A DNA stretch of 64,000 nucleotides from contig CM032117.1 of assembly GCA_018894105.1 (NCBI GenBank), forward strand, positions 37,056,501 to 37,120,500. The letters run 5' to 3'. Below the pieces are notes generated by a model. That model saw only the letters and a list, made by a program, of their open reading frames with translations, did not search any database and was not told the origin of the DNA. Position 1 is the first letter of the stretch, and every line of letters begins with the position of its first letter. This document shows, in pieces, positions 46,189 through 57,990 of the stretch. Both the position numbers and the translations under genes were made by a program. Source of the stretch: Jacaranda mimosifolia. Its lineage: Eukaryota; Streptophyta; Magnoliopsida; Lamiales; Bignoniaceae.

Positions 46189-47196
46189 AATGTTACAATC
46201 TCAATATCTAGTACCAAAATCTAGTATCTAAGAAAACCTTAGACCCTAAATTATTTTTGTCTTATTGTGAAAAACAAGTTTAAATTGGCCACCATAACCT
46301 GACTGCTTGTGATTATAATGGCGTTCCCCTAAGTAGCTAAGCTATCTTTTCCATTCTTAAACTAGGAATCCTCATACTGTATTAGAATGCAATAAGTTAC
46401 CCTAATTTTGTATCAAAATGAAGTAAGCCATGCTCAGATTCATAATCGTAGTAGTTATATGCACTCGATATCCTGGTCCATACCAAATAATGACATTACA
46501 AAAGAATTTAAGATGCCAATTTGGAGATCATTATACTAATGTAAAATGGAAATAAGTAATAAATTATTATTACTCCAAATTATCTTTAGATGAAAAGGAA
46601 TCAATAATTTTATGTTGTCTGTCAGATATGCCATTGTACCTTCTATAATCTATCTTTCCTCGAAATTCACTGAGGGGTTTTGTAGGACATTCAATACCAA
46701 CATTGCCATAGACAATAATAGCACCCTTCTCGTACAAGATATATAATTTTGTACTAAAAATAATAGCGTACTGTGTTCTTTATCAATAAATTTAGTACTA
46801 AATTTTTTTTTATACAATATCACTTTTACAAAATTCAGTATTTATACAAAGAGATGAAGTAGTAAGTATCAGACTTCAGAGTATTTAAACTTACCTATGT
46901 AATATCAACACTTTCATTTCTAGTATCCTTACCTATTCAATATTAATTTCACAAGAGCTTCAAAATTTAGTACTGCAGATGGGCATAGTATACTAATATT
47001 AAATGGATTAATACCAAATTTATGTGTAGGTAATACTATATTTATACATTCATCAATCACTACACATAAAACTACCAAAGTATGAATTATAAGATTCAAA
47101 CATCCCTTAATTAACATAACAATAAAAATATTTCTAAAATTTACTCAACAAAATAACTAATGTGCATTATGCTTTATATGAGTATATAATAAAGGT
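46189..47196. other. Non-coding DNA with scattered AGTAC motifs
   Basis: Contains many CTAGTA/AGTACT phrases like the arrays to the left and may belong to the same large element, but no terminal repeat was found. The minus frame at 46929-47117 is not convincing. Confidence 0.4.
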
Positions 47197-49343
47197 TGTA
47201 GTGAAGCAAGGATCCACTCAATAGGAAATTGAAACTTCAAAAGTAACTTGCAACACTACACCCAATGATCTAGATCATACCATAATTATGGATTTTAGGT
47301 GAAGAAAAAGTATCTTGGTTGATTTTTACAAAATCAACTTGAAGATCTTCTAAAAGAAGCCTCTCCCACTCCTATTAGCTTGGACTCTTTTTCCCACTCC
47401 TTGGCCTCCAAGAGCAAAAACTTTTGGCCTCCAAATTGTGACAAAATAGCAGCAAAAGTCATCCTCCAATTACCAAGACTGCCGGTTAGATCTCCTTGAA
47501 GCAGCTCTTGAAGAAATCTTCTTCAAGTGACCTTGTTTGTTCACCATCAATCAACTCTCCAGATATAGTGTCTCTAAAGGTATCCACACACATCAAGACA
47601 CTCTAACCCTTACTCAAATGCTAGAAATAGAATAAAGATGAAGGAGGAAGAGAATGTAGATAGTGTGAGGGAGTTTGGAAGAGAGAGAGAAAGAGAGAGT
47701 TGGAGAGAATATAGGGAATAGTTAATTTGTTCTCAACAAATTGAGAGAATTTTGGAGGGAATTGAGAAAGTGGCCGGCCATGAGATGTGTGGAGGGAGGT
47801 ATTTATAAGGTGTGTTGGATGCCTCTAGTTGCATGCTTAACACCTTGCCAACTAGTGTGCCGACTAGCATGCCAACTTGCATTATTAGTTGCAAATTAAT
47901 TTCCACTAATTAAAATCTCATTTTAGTTAGAAAATTAAAATGCCACCTAATATTCAAATGGATTCTTCCATTTTAATTTTCCCTCCAAAATTAGATCCTC
48001 CAATTAATTAAACTAACCCCTTAAATTAATTAAATCAACTTAACTCCTTAAGTTAACTAGACTAATTAAATTATCACATAGATCCTATTAAATTAACACT
48101 TTAATTTAATTAATCTATTTTAGCTCCTAAATTATTTCATTAATTTAACACTTTAAATTAATCAAGCTATTGTGACCAACTCTTATTTAGTCAACTTGGT
48201 CTCTTTCAAACTAGACCAATTTAATTATCTAACTCCTAAGATAATTTCTCCAATACCTGTTAGAGTGCTTAAGGATTTTGTGTGTGACCATTTAGGTTCA
48301 CCAATAAACTAGACACAGGCTCACAACACTTTTGATTTAGCGAATATCAAATATTTCGATGAGTCTAAACTCTTTTAAACTAATCACTCTTTCAATTAAT
48401 CTCTATTAATTGAAGAGTATCCAATCTTCACAGTTGATGTCTAGGACAAGCCTACGAAGCCCAAATAATTCGATAAATTAATTTTAGGTGAACCTATTTT
48501 GCTTATGATTGTCATGCAAATACGGTTCTTTCGAAATAGGCCTAGGGAAAGATATTTGTCAGCTCCCTAATAGCCTTGATAACTATATATTTATTCATGA
48601 TGCTTGATTCTTATTTATGACCTCATCTTTGAAAAACTCCTTTTCCAAATTTTTATATTACCTTGCGTAAGAATTTCTTGGAATCGACCATCCTAGAATA
48701 CATAGGAGATCAATTTGTTCTTCACAAATGAGCGAAACAGATCTTATCTTGGAACTTATCAACCTCCACACTTAAACTTAAGCCCTAAGTGACCCATAAC
48801 GTGGTCGGGACAAAATCAAAGCACAATGACCTAAATACAGGGTTACCGTAGAACCTCAAGTGAAAAGACTAATTATATGCACTATTGTGAGCTGGAAAAT
48901 TTCCCACCACCAATATGTCACTCTGGCTACCTCATGGATTCTTTAGGTGAGTCTTTAGTGAACTTGTTATCTAACAAGTACTCACTAATGTATATCCATG
49001 TCTTACATAGATTGCCCATGAAACGATACAATATTCGACTCCTTGAAGTATGTATTGTTAGTATAAGTCTTTTCGGATCTTAGATGCCCTGTCTCATAAA
49101 ATTCTATGACCTGGAACATTTAAAACCATTACCATAGGACTTGTTTCATGATCACCATCATATATGTGATCAAGTCCTGTAGTCTTGTAGGACTTAACGG
49201 TTTCAACCAAATGCATGTGAAAAATATTATAAATACATAAGATGAAGATAGTCATTTTATAAAATAACATTCAATCAAGATTGTATCACAAAATGAGTTA
49301 TTTTACACGCCAAACTAATTTGCTGTGGGGTACTGTTTCAATA
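47197..49343 (-). repeat. 3' LTR of copia element D
   Basis: On the minus strand the LTR starts near 49343 (TATTGAAACAGTACCCCACA, a decayed form of the family's TGTTGGAATAGTGCC start). It ends near 47197 with TGGATCCTTGCTTCACTACA. A TATA-like TATAAATA lies at 47807-47800 next to a GGCCGGCCAC block, and the same arrangement occurs in the plus-strand LTR E3 near 54520. Length (~2.15 kb) and text match the E2 LTR. The left edge is uncertain by about five bases. It follows a purine-rich tract at the end of pol. Confidence 0.8.
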
Positions 49344-49366
49344 ATCTCCCACTTTCCCTAAATCCC
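49344..49366 (-). other. Polypurine tract of copia D
   Basis: Minus-strand text GGGAAAGTGGGAGAT directly precedes the LTR start, typical of the plus-strand primer of copia elements. Confidence 0.75.
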
Positions 49367-51240
49367 ATTTCCCATAGTCTTTAAGCCATCTTGTCAAGAT
49401 GTCTTTCAAAGATCTTTTGCGTTAGGGGTTTAGTTAGTAGATATGCTATATTCTCTTCTAAGGCAACACTCTCCACTCGAATTTTGCCTCTATCAATGGA
49501 TTCATCATTGTCTTCAAAAGACAACTATTGGCCCTGCAATGCTAATCATTGCAACCAACTCTTAGATGAAGTTTTTCATCTAAACACCTTCCTTTTGAGA
49601 TGTCCAACACCGCAACATTTTTTGCCTTAGTAGTTGAGTTAGCCATGGGGTCTAGATTGGAACTCTTCCAACTAACCACGTCACCATTGAGGCAAAATAT
49701 GAATTTAGAAGTAGGTTTGAGGTCATCTTCATTTCCAAAAACCACTCAAGTTTCAAATCTCCATTACCATCTACTAAAAATAAGTTCTTAGTCCTTCTTA
49801 AGTACTTTATGATTGTTTTTATGGTTTTCCAGTAACTCTCACCAAGATTATATTGGTAGCGGCTCATAACACTTAAAGCTTAAGCTACATCTAGTCTCAT
49901 ATATATTTCTAATCACGGATGCATAAGGTATGTAGGACATATGCTTTCTCTCTTCCTCAGTCTTAGGGGCTATAGACTTAGAGAGACAAATACCATATCC
50001 TATAGGAAGGTATCCTCTCTTGGATTTTTCCATACTAAACCTCTTTATTATCTTATTTATGTACGTAGATTGAGAGAGCCCCAACATCCTCCTTAATTTA
50101 TCTCTATGGATCCGTATTCCTAATACGTAGAATGCTTATCCCAAATCTTTTATGGAGAATTGCAAAGATAACTATGCACTATAATGTCTCTTTCTCATTC
50201 CTAATGAGAAGGATGTCATCAACATAAAAAGTAATAAACTGTATCAAACTCCCACTAACTTTTTTGTACACACAAGGTTCATATACATTTTTAATAAAGC
50301 CAAACAATTAGATCGTCTCATTAAAACATACATTCCAACTTCAAGATGCTTGCTTAAGTCCATAAATAAACCTTTAGAGTTTGCAAGCTTTTTGCTCACT
50401 TCCTTTGGGTATAAAAGCCTTCCAGTTGCTCTATATGGATTTTCTTATCAATGTTTCCATTGAGAAAGACGATCTTTACATCAAATTGCCAAATTTCATA
50501 GTCATGATAAGAAGCTATAGCAAGCATAATCCTAATGGACTTATGCATAGCGATCTATGAAAAAGATTTCCTTGAAGTCAATATCAGGTCTTTGAGTATA
50601 ACTTTTTGCCACAAGTCTAGCATTAAGGTAGTCACCTTTCCATCGACTCTAAGCTTGCGCTTACATTTCCACTTGCTACTAACGGGTTCCATACTCTTCA
50701 GTGGATCTACCAAAGTCCATACTATATTGAAATATATGGAGTCTATTTTAGATTTCATGGCCTCAAGCTAATGACTCAAATCCATATCTAACATGGCTTT
50801 CTCATAGGTCCTTGGATCGCTATATGTTGGACCTGTCTTATGAAGGAATCTGAACCTTTCAGATTGCTTCTTGATTTGATCCGACCTTCTAGAAAGTTGT
50901 GTACTAGGCTCATGATGCTTTTTTGTTTTGATCATTTTGAACTTCATCAAACTCAATGACAACGCCTTTTCTATCTAATAGAAATTATAAAAAAAAAATT
51001 CCAAAAAAAGGTGGCATTCTTAAAAAACTGTGTTTTGTCTCGAAGGATCATAGAAATAATATCCCAAAGACTCTTTTAGGCATTCCACAAACTTGCACAA
51101 GGAGGATTTCGCATCCAACTTGTTTCCTACAAGTCTCTTGACATAAATTGGAGTCCCTCAAACTCTTAAATAAGAGTAAGAAGGTGCTTTGCCATACCAT
51201 ATCTCATGTGAGTATTTGGCACCAATTTTGAGGATACTAT
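49367..51240 (-). pseudogene. Copia D pol remnant: integrase end, RT, RNase H
   Basis: Reading right to left on the minus strand: the integrase C-terminus (SSKLVPNT, HEIWYGKAP) near 51235-51130; RRSDQIKKQSERFRFLHKTG and YEKAMLDMD; and the RT start MKSKIDSIYFNIVWTLVDPL (50758). Next come the catalytic box TATGTTGATGAC = YVDD at 50226-50215, LGLSQSTYINKIIKRFSMEK (50080s), RYQYNLGESYWKTIKTIIKY (49860s) and the RNase H phrase GDVVSWKSS. Stops and frame changes separate these parts, so no polyprotein is made. The left part of pol, gag and the 5' LTR are missing: the element is cut at 51240 by LTR fragment E1. It runs opposite to elements A and B. Confidence 0.85.
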
Positions 51241-51241
51241 A

Positions 51242-51327
51242 TGTTGGAATAGTGCCCCACAGCCAATTAGATTGACATATAAACCATTTCAAATTTGATA
51301 CAATATTGATTGAATAATATTCATATT
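51242..51327 (+). repeat. LTR start fragment E1
   Basis: 86 bases starting TGTTGGAATAGTGCC and continuing AATTAGATTG, the same text as the start of the next LTR (E2). Only the beginning of the LTR is present. It abuts the broken end of copia D. Confidence 0.75.
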
Positions 51328-53540
51328 TGTTGGAATAGTGCCCGGAAGTTAATTAGATTGGCATTGTAAACTATTTCACTTGTGATATAATCTTGAATAA
51401 ATGATATTTTAAATGGTCATCTTCATATTATGCTTTTAATTACTTCACAGTCATTTGGTTGAAGCTCTTAGATCACACATAGACTATGGGATTTGGTCAC
51501 GCACTAGGTGGCGATCATGGAATAAGTTTTACACGGTCATTATCTTAAAACTTTCAAGTCATAGGATCTTATGAGATAGGGCATCTAAGATCCGGACAGA
51601 CTTGTACTAATGATGCATAAATCCAAGGGTTGGATGTTGCACCATTCCATGAGAAATTCCATATGAGATATGGATGCATGTTAGTGGGTGCTTGTTAGAG
51701 AACAAGGCACTGAAGGCCTGCCCAAAAAATCCACTAGATAGCCAAAGTGGGAAGTCGGTAGTGGTAAGTTCTCCAGCTTACGCTAATGTATATAATTAGT
51801 CCTTTGATCTTAGGATTCATGGTAACCTTATGTTTAGGTCATCATGTTTTGGCTCTTTCTTGGCCACATAGTAGGGTTGAGGTAGAAGTTGGGTATGAGC
51901 TACTTATACATGGAGGTTTGTGAGATCCAAGAAGGAATCCGACTCCTTATCGTTGTGAAAGACAAGTATATCTCCCATGTATTCTATAATAATCGATTCC
52001 AAGAAATCCTTACGCAAGGTAGTATGATAATTTGGAAAATGAGTTTTTCAAAGATTAGGTCATAAATTGGAATTGAACATTTGAATAGAGACATAGAATC
52101 AAGGCTATTACGGAATCGACAAATATCTTGCCCTAGGCCTCTTTCGGGAGATAGGAGATGGAAAAACCATGTTTACATGGTACACGTAGAGCTAAAATAG
52201 TTCTCCAAAAGCTTTCATTTTGGCTAATTAGTTGGCTCTATGGGCTTGAGGTTGGACATCGACCATGGAGATTGGTTACTCTTCAATTAATGGAGATTAA
52301 TTGAATTGAGTCAACTAATTTAAAAGAGTTTAAACCAAAATGAATATATGATATTAAAAAGTCACAAGTAGTTGTGAGCCCATGTCCAATGAATGGTAGA
52401 ACCTAATGGGTCACACACAAAAGCCAATTGCATTTCCTACTTGATGAAGGAGAAGTTTCTAAGAGTTAGAAAATCACTCCTAGTGAACCGATTTGAGGTT
52501 GGAGAAATTGAGGTCAATTTTGGCTTAATTAATTTAATTGTCAAATTCATCAACTAATTTAAGGAGTTAAATTAGACCAATAATTACGGAGTTAATTATT
52601 TTGTGCCACATGACCATCAATTGGTCAAGTTAGCTTAAAGAGTTGAGTTAACAATTCTTAGCTTAAAGAGTTAAGCTAATTGACTTAAGAGTTATGTCAA
52701 AGGTTAATTAATTAAATTAAATTATTTAATTTAATTGATGAGAGGAATTTATTTTGGAGGAAAAATTCAAATGAAAGCTTCATTTGGAGTGGCATTTTAA
52801 TTAATTTGAAATTAGATTCCAAATAAAATTGAAATGCACACAAAATTCAAATTCAAATTTGAATTGCAACTTGCCAACTTGCAAGGCCAAGTTGGTGGTC
52901 TCCTTGAGGAAGGTGTGATGCCACCTTGGAATCCCACTAGCCTCACTCTATATATAGATATAGAGGGAGAGATAGGTTGCCACCTTGATCACATTGTAAA
53001 GAGTTAGATTTTTTCACATTTTTCCTCCAACTCTCAAAGTGTTGCCTCATGTGTTGAAGCTTCATTTCCTCTCTTTTTTTCCTACCTTAAATCAAGCCTT
53101 CTTCTTTACAAATCTCCTTAGTATTTTCTAGCTGATATTGAGGAGATTTGGATCTAGCACTGGTGTGTGGATCATAGCGTTAGAGAAAAGACAATTAGAT
53201 TGCTTGCTTTTGGAGACCCACTGTCAGGCCAGTTTGCTTGGCGATTTTTTCTGGTACTTCCCTGTAGCTTTTTGAGCTGAATTTTTTACAGTACCTTTAT
53301 AAAGGAGTTTAGAAGGTGCTGTAATGTTTTTGAAATTTTTGGAGATGTTTGGATCGGGCAGAAGTTGCATCCATTCCGTTGTGCCGTTGTGTGACAATTT
53401 CTAAATCGAATAAGATTTCTCCATCACTTCCTTGGATTTTTGCAAATCGAGGTAATTCTCCTTCCAAATCTGAATCATTAGCATGTTTAGACTAGTTATT
53501 TTAAGGATTTATTATTAGATCCTAGTGCTACATATGCCTT
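51328..53540 (+). repeat. LTR E2 of the same copia family, nearly complete
   Basis: Starts TGTTGGAATAGTGCCCGGAA. It runs through GGTTGAAGCTCTTAGATCAC, AACAAGGCACTGAAGG, GGAGTTAAATTAGACCAAT, a TATATATAGATATAGAGG region and the closing GATCCTAGTGCTAC. The last ~15 bases of a normal LTR end are missing. It is followed head-to-tail by E3, which repeats the same order of phrases. Confidence 0.8.
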
Positions 53541-53542
53541 TA

Positions 53543-55131
53543 CTATTAAAATGACCATCTTTATATTATGCTTATTTTACTTCACTGACATTTGGTTGAA
53601 ACCCCTAGATCACACTAGACTACGGGACTTGGTCACGTACTAAGTGATGATCATGAAATAAGTCTTGCACAGTCGTGATCTTAAAACATTTCAAGTCGTA
53701 AAATCTTATGAGACAGGACATATAAGATTCGGATTGACTTGCACTAATGATTTATAAATCCAAGGAGTTGGATATTGCTCTGTTTCATGAGCAATCCAAG
53801 TTAGACATGGGTGCATGTTAGTGGGTACTTGTTAGAGAACAAGTTCACTGAAAACCCGCCCAAAGAATTCACTAGATGACCGAAGTAGCAAGTCGGTAGT
53901 CGCAAGTTCTTTAGCTTATGCTAGTGCATATAATTAGTTCTTAGACCTAAGACTCCATGGTAACCTTGCGTTTAGGTCCTCATGCTTTGACTCTTCTCTG
54001 ACCATGTAGCAGGTTATCTATTGAGTTAGAAAATTCACCTAGGCGATTTTTTATGGAGAAATCGGTTGATTAATTTTTTGGTCATGTTGGCTTGATTAAT
54101 TTAATTTTTAAATTAATTACAATAATTTAAGGAGTTAAATTAGACCAATTAAATTGATGAGTTAATTTAATTAGTGCCATATGACAATTAATTAGTCAAG
54201 TTAACTTAAAGAGTTAAGTTGACACCTTTGAACTTAAAGAGTTAAGTTAGTTGACTTAAGAAGTTAAGCCAAGCCAATTAATTAAATTAAAGAGTTCATT
54301 TAATTAATACAAGGAACTAGTTTTGGAGAGAAATTCAAATGAAGGAGTTCATTTGAGGTTAATTTAGATTCAATTTGGATTACATTTCATGAGGTGAAAT
54401 GTAGATTCAAATTAAATTCAAATGCAAGTGAAATCCAAATTTCACATGCAAATGGATTGCCAAGTTGGCAAATCACCTCATGGAGGGTGTGATGCCAACT
54501 AGCACCACACCATCCTCTCTATAAATAGAGAGGTGTCCGGCCATGAGGATCACATGAATGCTAGATTCTCTTTTTCCTTCCAAAGAGTGTGATTCACTCA
54601 TGTATTAAAGTTTCACACACTCTACACCAAATTCCTCTCCTTTTTGTCCATAACCTCCCCTCCCTCTCCTTGTCCCTTTGATCCTCTATCTGATTAGAGA
54701 TTGATTTGAGCTCTCCCTGGGTGTGTGGATCATAACATTAGAGGCTTCGCATTTAGGGGAGCTTGTGCTCTTGAAGATCCTCTGCTGTCCAGAAACTTTG
54801 GAGGCCAATTTGGAGGCCTTGCGGTGATTGGATTGGGCTGAAATTTTTACAAAAAGTGCTCAAGATTGTTAAGGTGCTCTCTGAAAATTTTCAGCCAATC
54901 TGGAGTTGATTTGGTCAGTCAATGATTGGCTTGATTCTGTTGTGCGTGGATTGGCACTTTGAAGTGTTCATTGGTGTCATCCTCATTATACCTTTGAATT
55001 TAGCGATCAAGGTATTTTTCCAAATCTAAATCCTTGTTATAGCATGATTAGATCCCTAGATTTGGAGTAGACAAGTTTTATTTAGCCTTTTGTAGTTTTA
55101 TAATTAGATCCTTGGGCTACTCCCTACTTCA
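53543..55131 (+). repeat. LTR E3, 5' LTR of copia element A (start truncated)
   Basis: Lacks the first ~70 bases of the LTR and begins near ATGACCATCTTTATATTATG, the text found at ~51417 in E2. It ends CTACTTCA at 55131 and is followed at 55134 by a primer site, so it served as the 5' LTR of the element at 55-60 kb. A TATA box TATAAATA is at 54520-54527. It shares GGTCAAGT/GTTAACTTAAAGAGTTAAG and GTCCGGCCATGAGG with its relatives. Confidence 0.82.
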
Positions 55132-55133
55132 AG

Positions 55134-55146
55134 TGGTATCGGAGCC
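55134..55146 (+). other. Primer binding site of copia A
   Basis: TGGTATCGGAGCC, three bases after the LTR end, matches the tRNA-iMet site TGGTATCAGAGCC except for one base. Confidence 0.85.
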
Positions 55147-57129
55147 TAATTCATGCTTTAATTTGAATTTTTGTTGGATTGACTCATGTGATGAATTGAT
55201 CTATATCATCAAATACTTTATTTAATTAATGAATTTGATTGTTTGGTTGATATTGCATTTGGCTCCTTGATTGATGAATTGAAATATGCTAATATGTGAT
55301 TTAAGTATTGATTTATATGTTAGTATGATTATAATTGATAGATGTTAATGTTAAATGTTGATTTAGCATTGATTTATGCTATATGTTGATATAGCATATT
55401 TAATTTGGCCTTAAGGGGTTTTGGAAATTTTTGGATCCAATTTGATTGGAGTTTAATTGGAGATCTTGAAGAATGTTGATTCTTACTTGCACTTGAGTTT
55501 TGAAGCATGTTTGAGTACTTGCATTTTCACTTTTAAAAGGTGTTTTATATCTGGAAATTGTCCAAATTGTGTGAAAATGTGTTATGGAAGTGTCCATGTG
55601 GATTTGGAGTACGAAAACTATGAAATTGGGGCAAAAATAAGACCTCAAGGTGGCTAGGCAGGGCTGCCGCCTAGCTCGGCACCCAGGGAGTGCGCTAGGC
55701 CGACAAGCTGTGGGCAGCAGCCTAGCCAAGGCTGCCTTATGGTTGGTTTTTGGTGTATTTTATGCTAGTTTATGTTTCTTATATATTTTTCACACATATT
55801 TAGGTGCACAAAAGTTGAGTAAGTATTTCAAGATTATGTTTGACATTTTTGAATGCTTTTAAAGTCTTGTTCAAGTTAATCTTCAATTTTGTGCAAAAAT
55901 GATATGCATAAATGTTATGCTTATTTTTTCAAGTTAATTAATTGTTTATGAGATAAGCATTTAATTTGTAGAATTGAATGCCAATCCTTAGTTATTGTTC
56001 ATTTAATTGTTGAATGGATGATGAATGAATGGGGATAAACATGAGCCTTTAATATTAATATTATTTGTTTCAAGTTGTTGAAAAGAGTTGTTTTAAATTG
56101 GGGCTTGCATGCCTCTTAATTTCTGTCTTGTAAATGTTATAAGATTAGAATCACTAAGGGTGATGATTTCTTTTCTCATGTAATTGTTGGATTTCTTTTC
56201 TCATGTAATTGTTGCAAGCAGACAAGAAGACCATTGGAGGTATGAAGACCCATGAATGTTTGGGGTACATTTATGTAATAGCTAGATTTAAATAACCCAT
56301 TTAAAATCAACTAAGGAGTGCACCTATGGATCTAAAGTGCACTACTTGATTAAGGCTCATGGTCATCCCACCCTAAGAGCATGCTAGGTGTATTTACTTA
56401 TTTATGCTTTCTTTATCCTATTGATGCATGAGATGCATGGTTAGGATATAGAAGACCTAAATAAGAGAGGATAAAATTGATGAGATCTTCGCAAGCAAGA
56501 AAATCCCTCCACATAGAAGAGTAAGTGTTTTCAAAATATTAAGTCAAAATGGATACAAACTAAAATGAGTTTTAATTAATCCATGCCTTCTACCTATAGT
56601 ATGTGACATGAGATGCTACCACATTTGTGTGATGTCTCACAGCTCGTGGGTCACGTTTATGGAGAAAAGCTTTGCTCATATGCTTAGCATATGATGCACC
56701 TTTGATTTGACGTTTTCTACACATTATCTCACAAGTTATAGAATGTCATAGTGCGATTTCGAGTTAAAGATTGATTGACAGGTCCGACTTAAACACCTAG
56801 TAATGTAGATGTCACACGAGTCATGGGCCTACATAAAAATGAAGCAAAACATATCAAGGGTTATATAGAGATGTAATTAGCAAAAGTTGCTTACCTTTGG
56901 ATTGTTTGTGGATGCCTCATGAGTCATGGATCCACTACAAGTCTTTTGCACCTTGATTCTCAATAGGAAATGAGATTTCCCGAATTCCTTAAGGGGTTGA
57001 GGAATTTGATAAAATAGTGGGAGAAAACATGTTTGAAAGTCCATGGACATGTTTTCAATATCAATATTCAATCACATGCCTATATTCTCTTTTTTTGCCT
57101 TTGTAGATTTTTGAAATCTCAAAATCAAA
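55147..57129 (+). other. Untranslated leader of copia A
   Basis: About 2 kb of leader between primer site and gag. It holds a GC-rich block (55650-55735) with GCTAGGC/GCCTAGC inverted repeats, a small duplication of TTTCTTTTCTCATGTAATTG near 56170-56215, and a repeated CACGAGTCATGG-type motif between 56630 and 56930. The last ~750 bp match the leader of element B at 60441-61206. No protein is recognised in it. Confidence 0.7.
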
Positions 57130-57990
57130 GTGGCTAAGAATCTACTCAACACAATTTTGGAAACTAATAAGTTAATTGGGCCAAACTTCTGCAATTGGCT
57201 TAGAAATCTCAAGATAATTCTTTATTCTAAGAAGAGAACTTATGTGTTTACTCAAAGTCCGTCGGACACCATAGGCAATGATGCCGATGATGAGGCACGT
57301 GAAATGTTCATGAAATGGGTAGATGATGATCTACAAACACGATGCCTCATGATGACTTCTATGTCTAACGAGCTCCAAAAGTCTTATGAGTACATGAAAA
57401 ACACTAATGAGATACATATGCACTTACAAGAGTTGTATGACGTGCAAACTAGACATGAAGTGTTCTCATTATCTAAGGAACTCTTCCAAACTAGAATGAA
57501 TAAAGGCTCAAGTGTCCATGATCATGGCCTTAAGATGATCGATTTCATAGAGAAACTTGCTCAATTGGACGTGGTTATGGGCAACAAGCTCTATGTGGAT
57601 TTGATCCTTCAGTCATTACCTATCTCATTTGACGAATTTGTTATGAACTTCAACATGTCAAAGTAAGAGGTGACGATTAAAAATTGGTCAATATGTTAGT
57701 GATTGCTGAGCCGACTCTAAAGAAAGACAAACCATTGATGATTGCTTATGCCTTTAAGTCTAAGGGCCTTGGGGGTGCTAGAAAGGAAGGTAAAAGGAAG
57801 AAAAGTTCTTCCTCCATGGGAAAGCAACTATTAAAGGCCTCGAGCGGAGGTAAGAAGAAGAAAGAGGCCAAAGCCAAAGCAACTTGTTTCTATTGTGGCG
57901 AGAAAGGCCACTGGAAGAGAAATTGCAAGGAGTATCTTGCAACCCTTGGGAAGGGTATATACTTTATTGAAGTGCACTTAACAACGAATT
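57130..57990 (+). pseudogene. Copia A gag (UBN2-type) with CCHC zinc knuckle
   Basis: The frame opens at 57130 with GTG, where the sister element B has ATG, and reads MAKNLLNTILETNKLIGPNF-like text. It runs to a TAG at 57664 (the B copy has CAA/Gln there). A one-base shift follows near 57675, and reading continues at 57684-58007 with VNMLVIAEPTLKKDKPLM, a lysine-rich linker and a complete zinc knuckle CFYCGEKGHWKRNC (C-x2-C-x4-H-x4-C). Gag forms the particle and the knuckle packages RNA. The altered start, stop and frameshift mean no full-length gag is made. Confidence 0.87.

Noticed and set aside
55134..55146. A tRNA gene
   Set aside because: TGGTATCGGAGCC is only a retrotransposon primer site complementary to the tRNA 3' end; no cloverleaf surrounds it.
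55400..55729. Minus-strand 109-residue frame with an Arg/Pro/Ala-rich start
   Set aside because: The composition comes from the GC-rich hairpin block in the copia A leader. There is no family match and no conservation in the leader of B.
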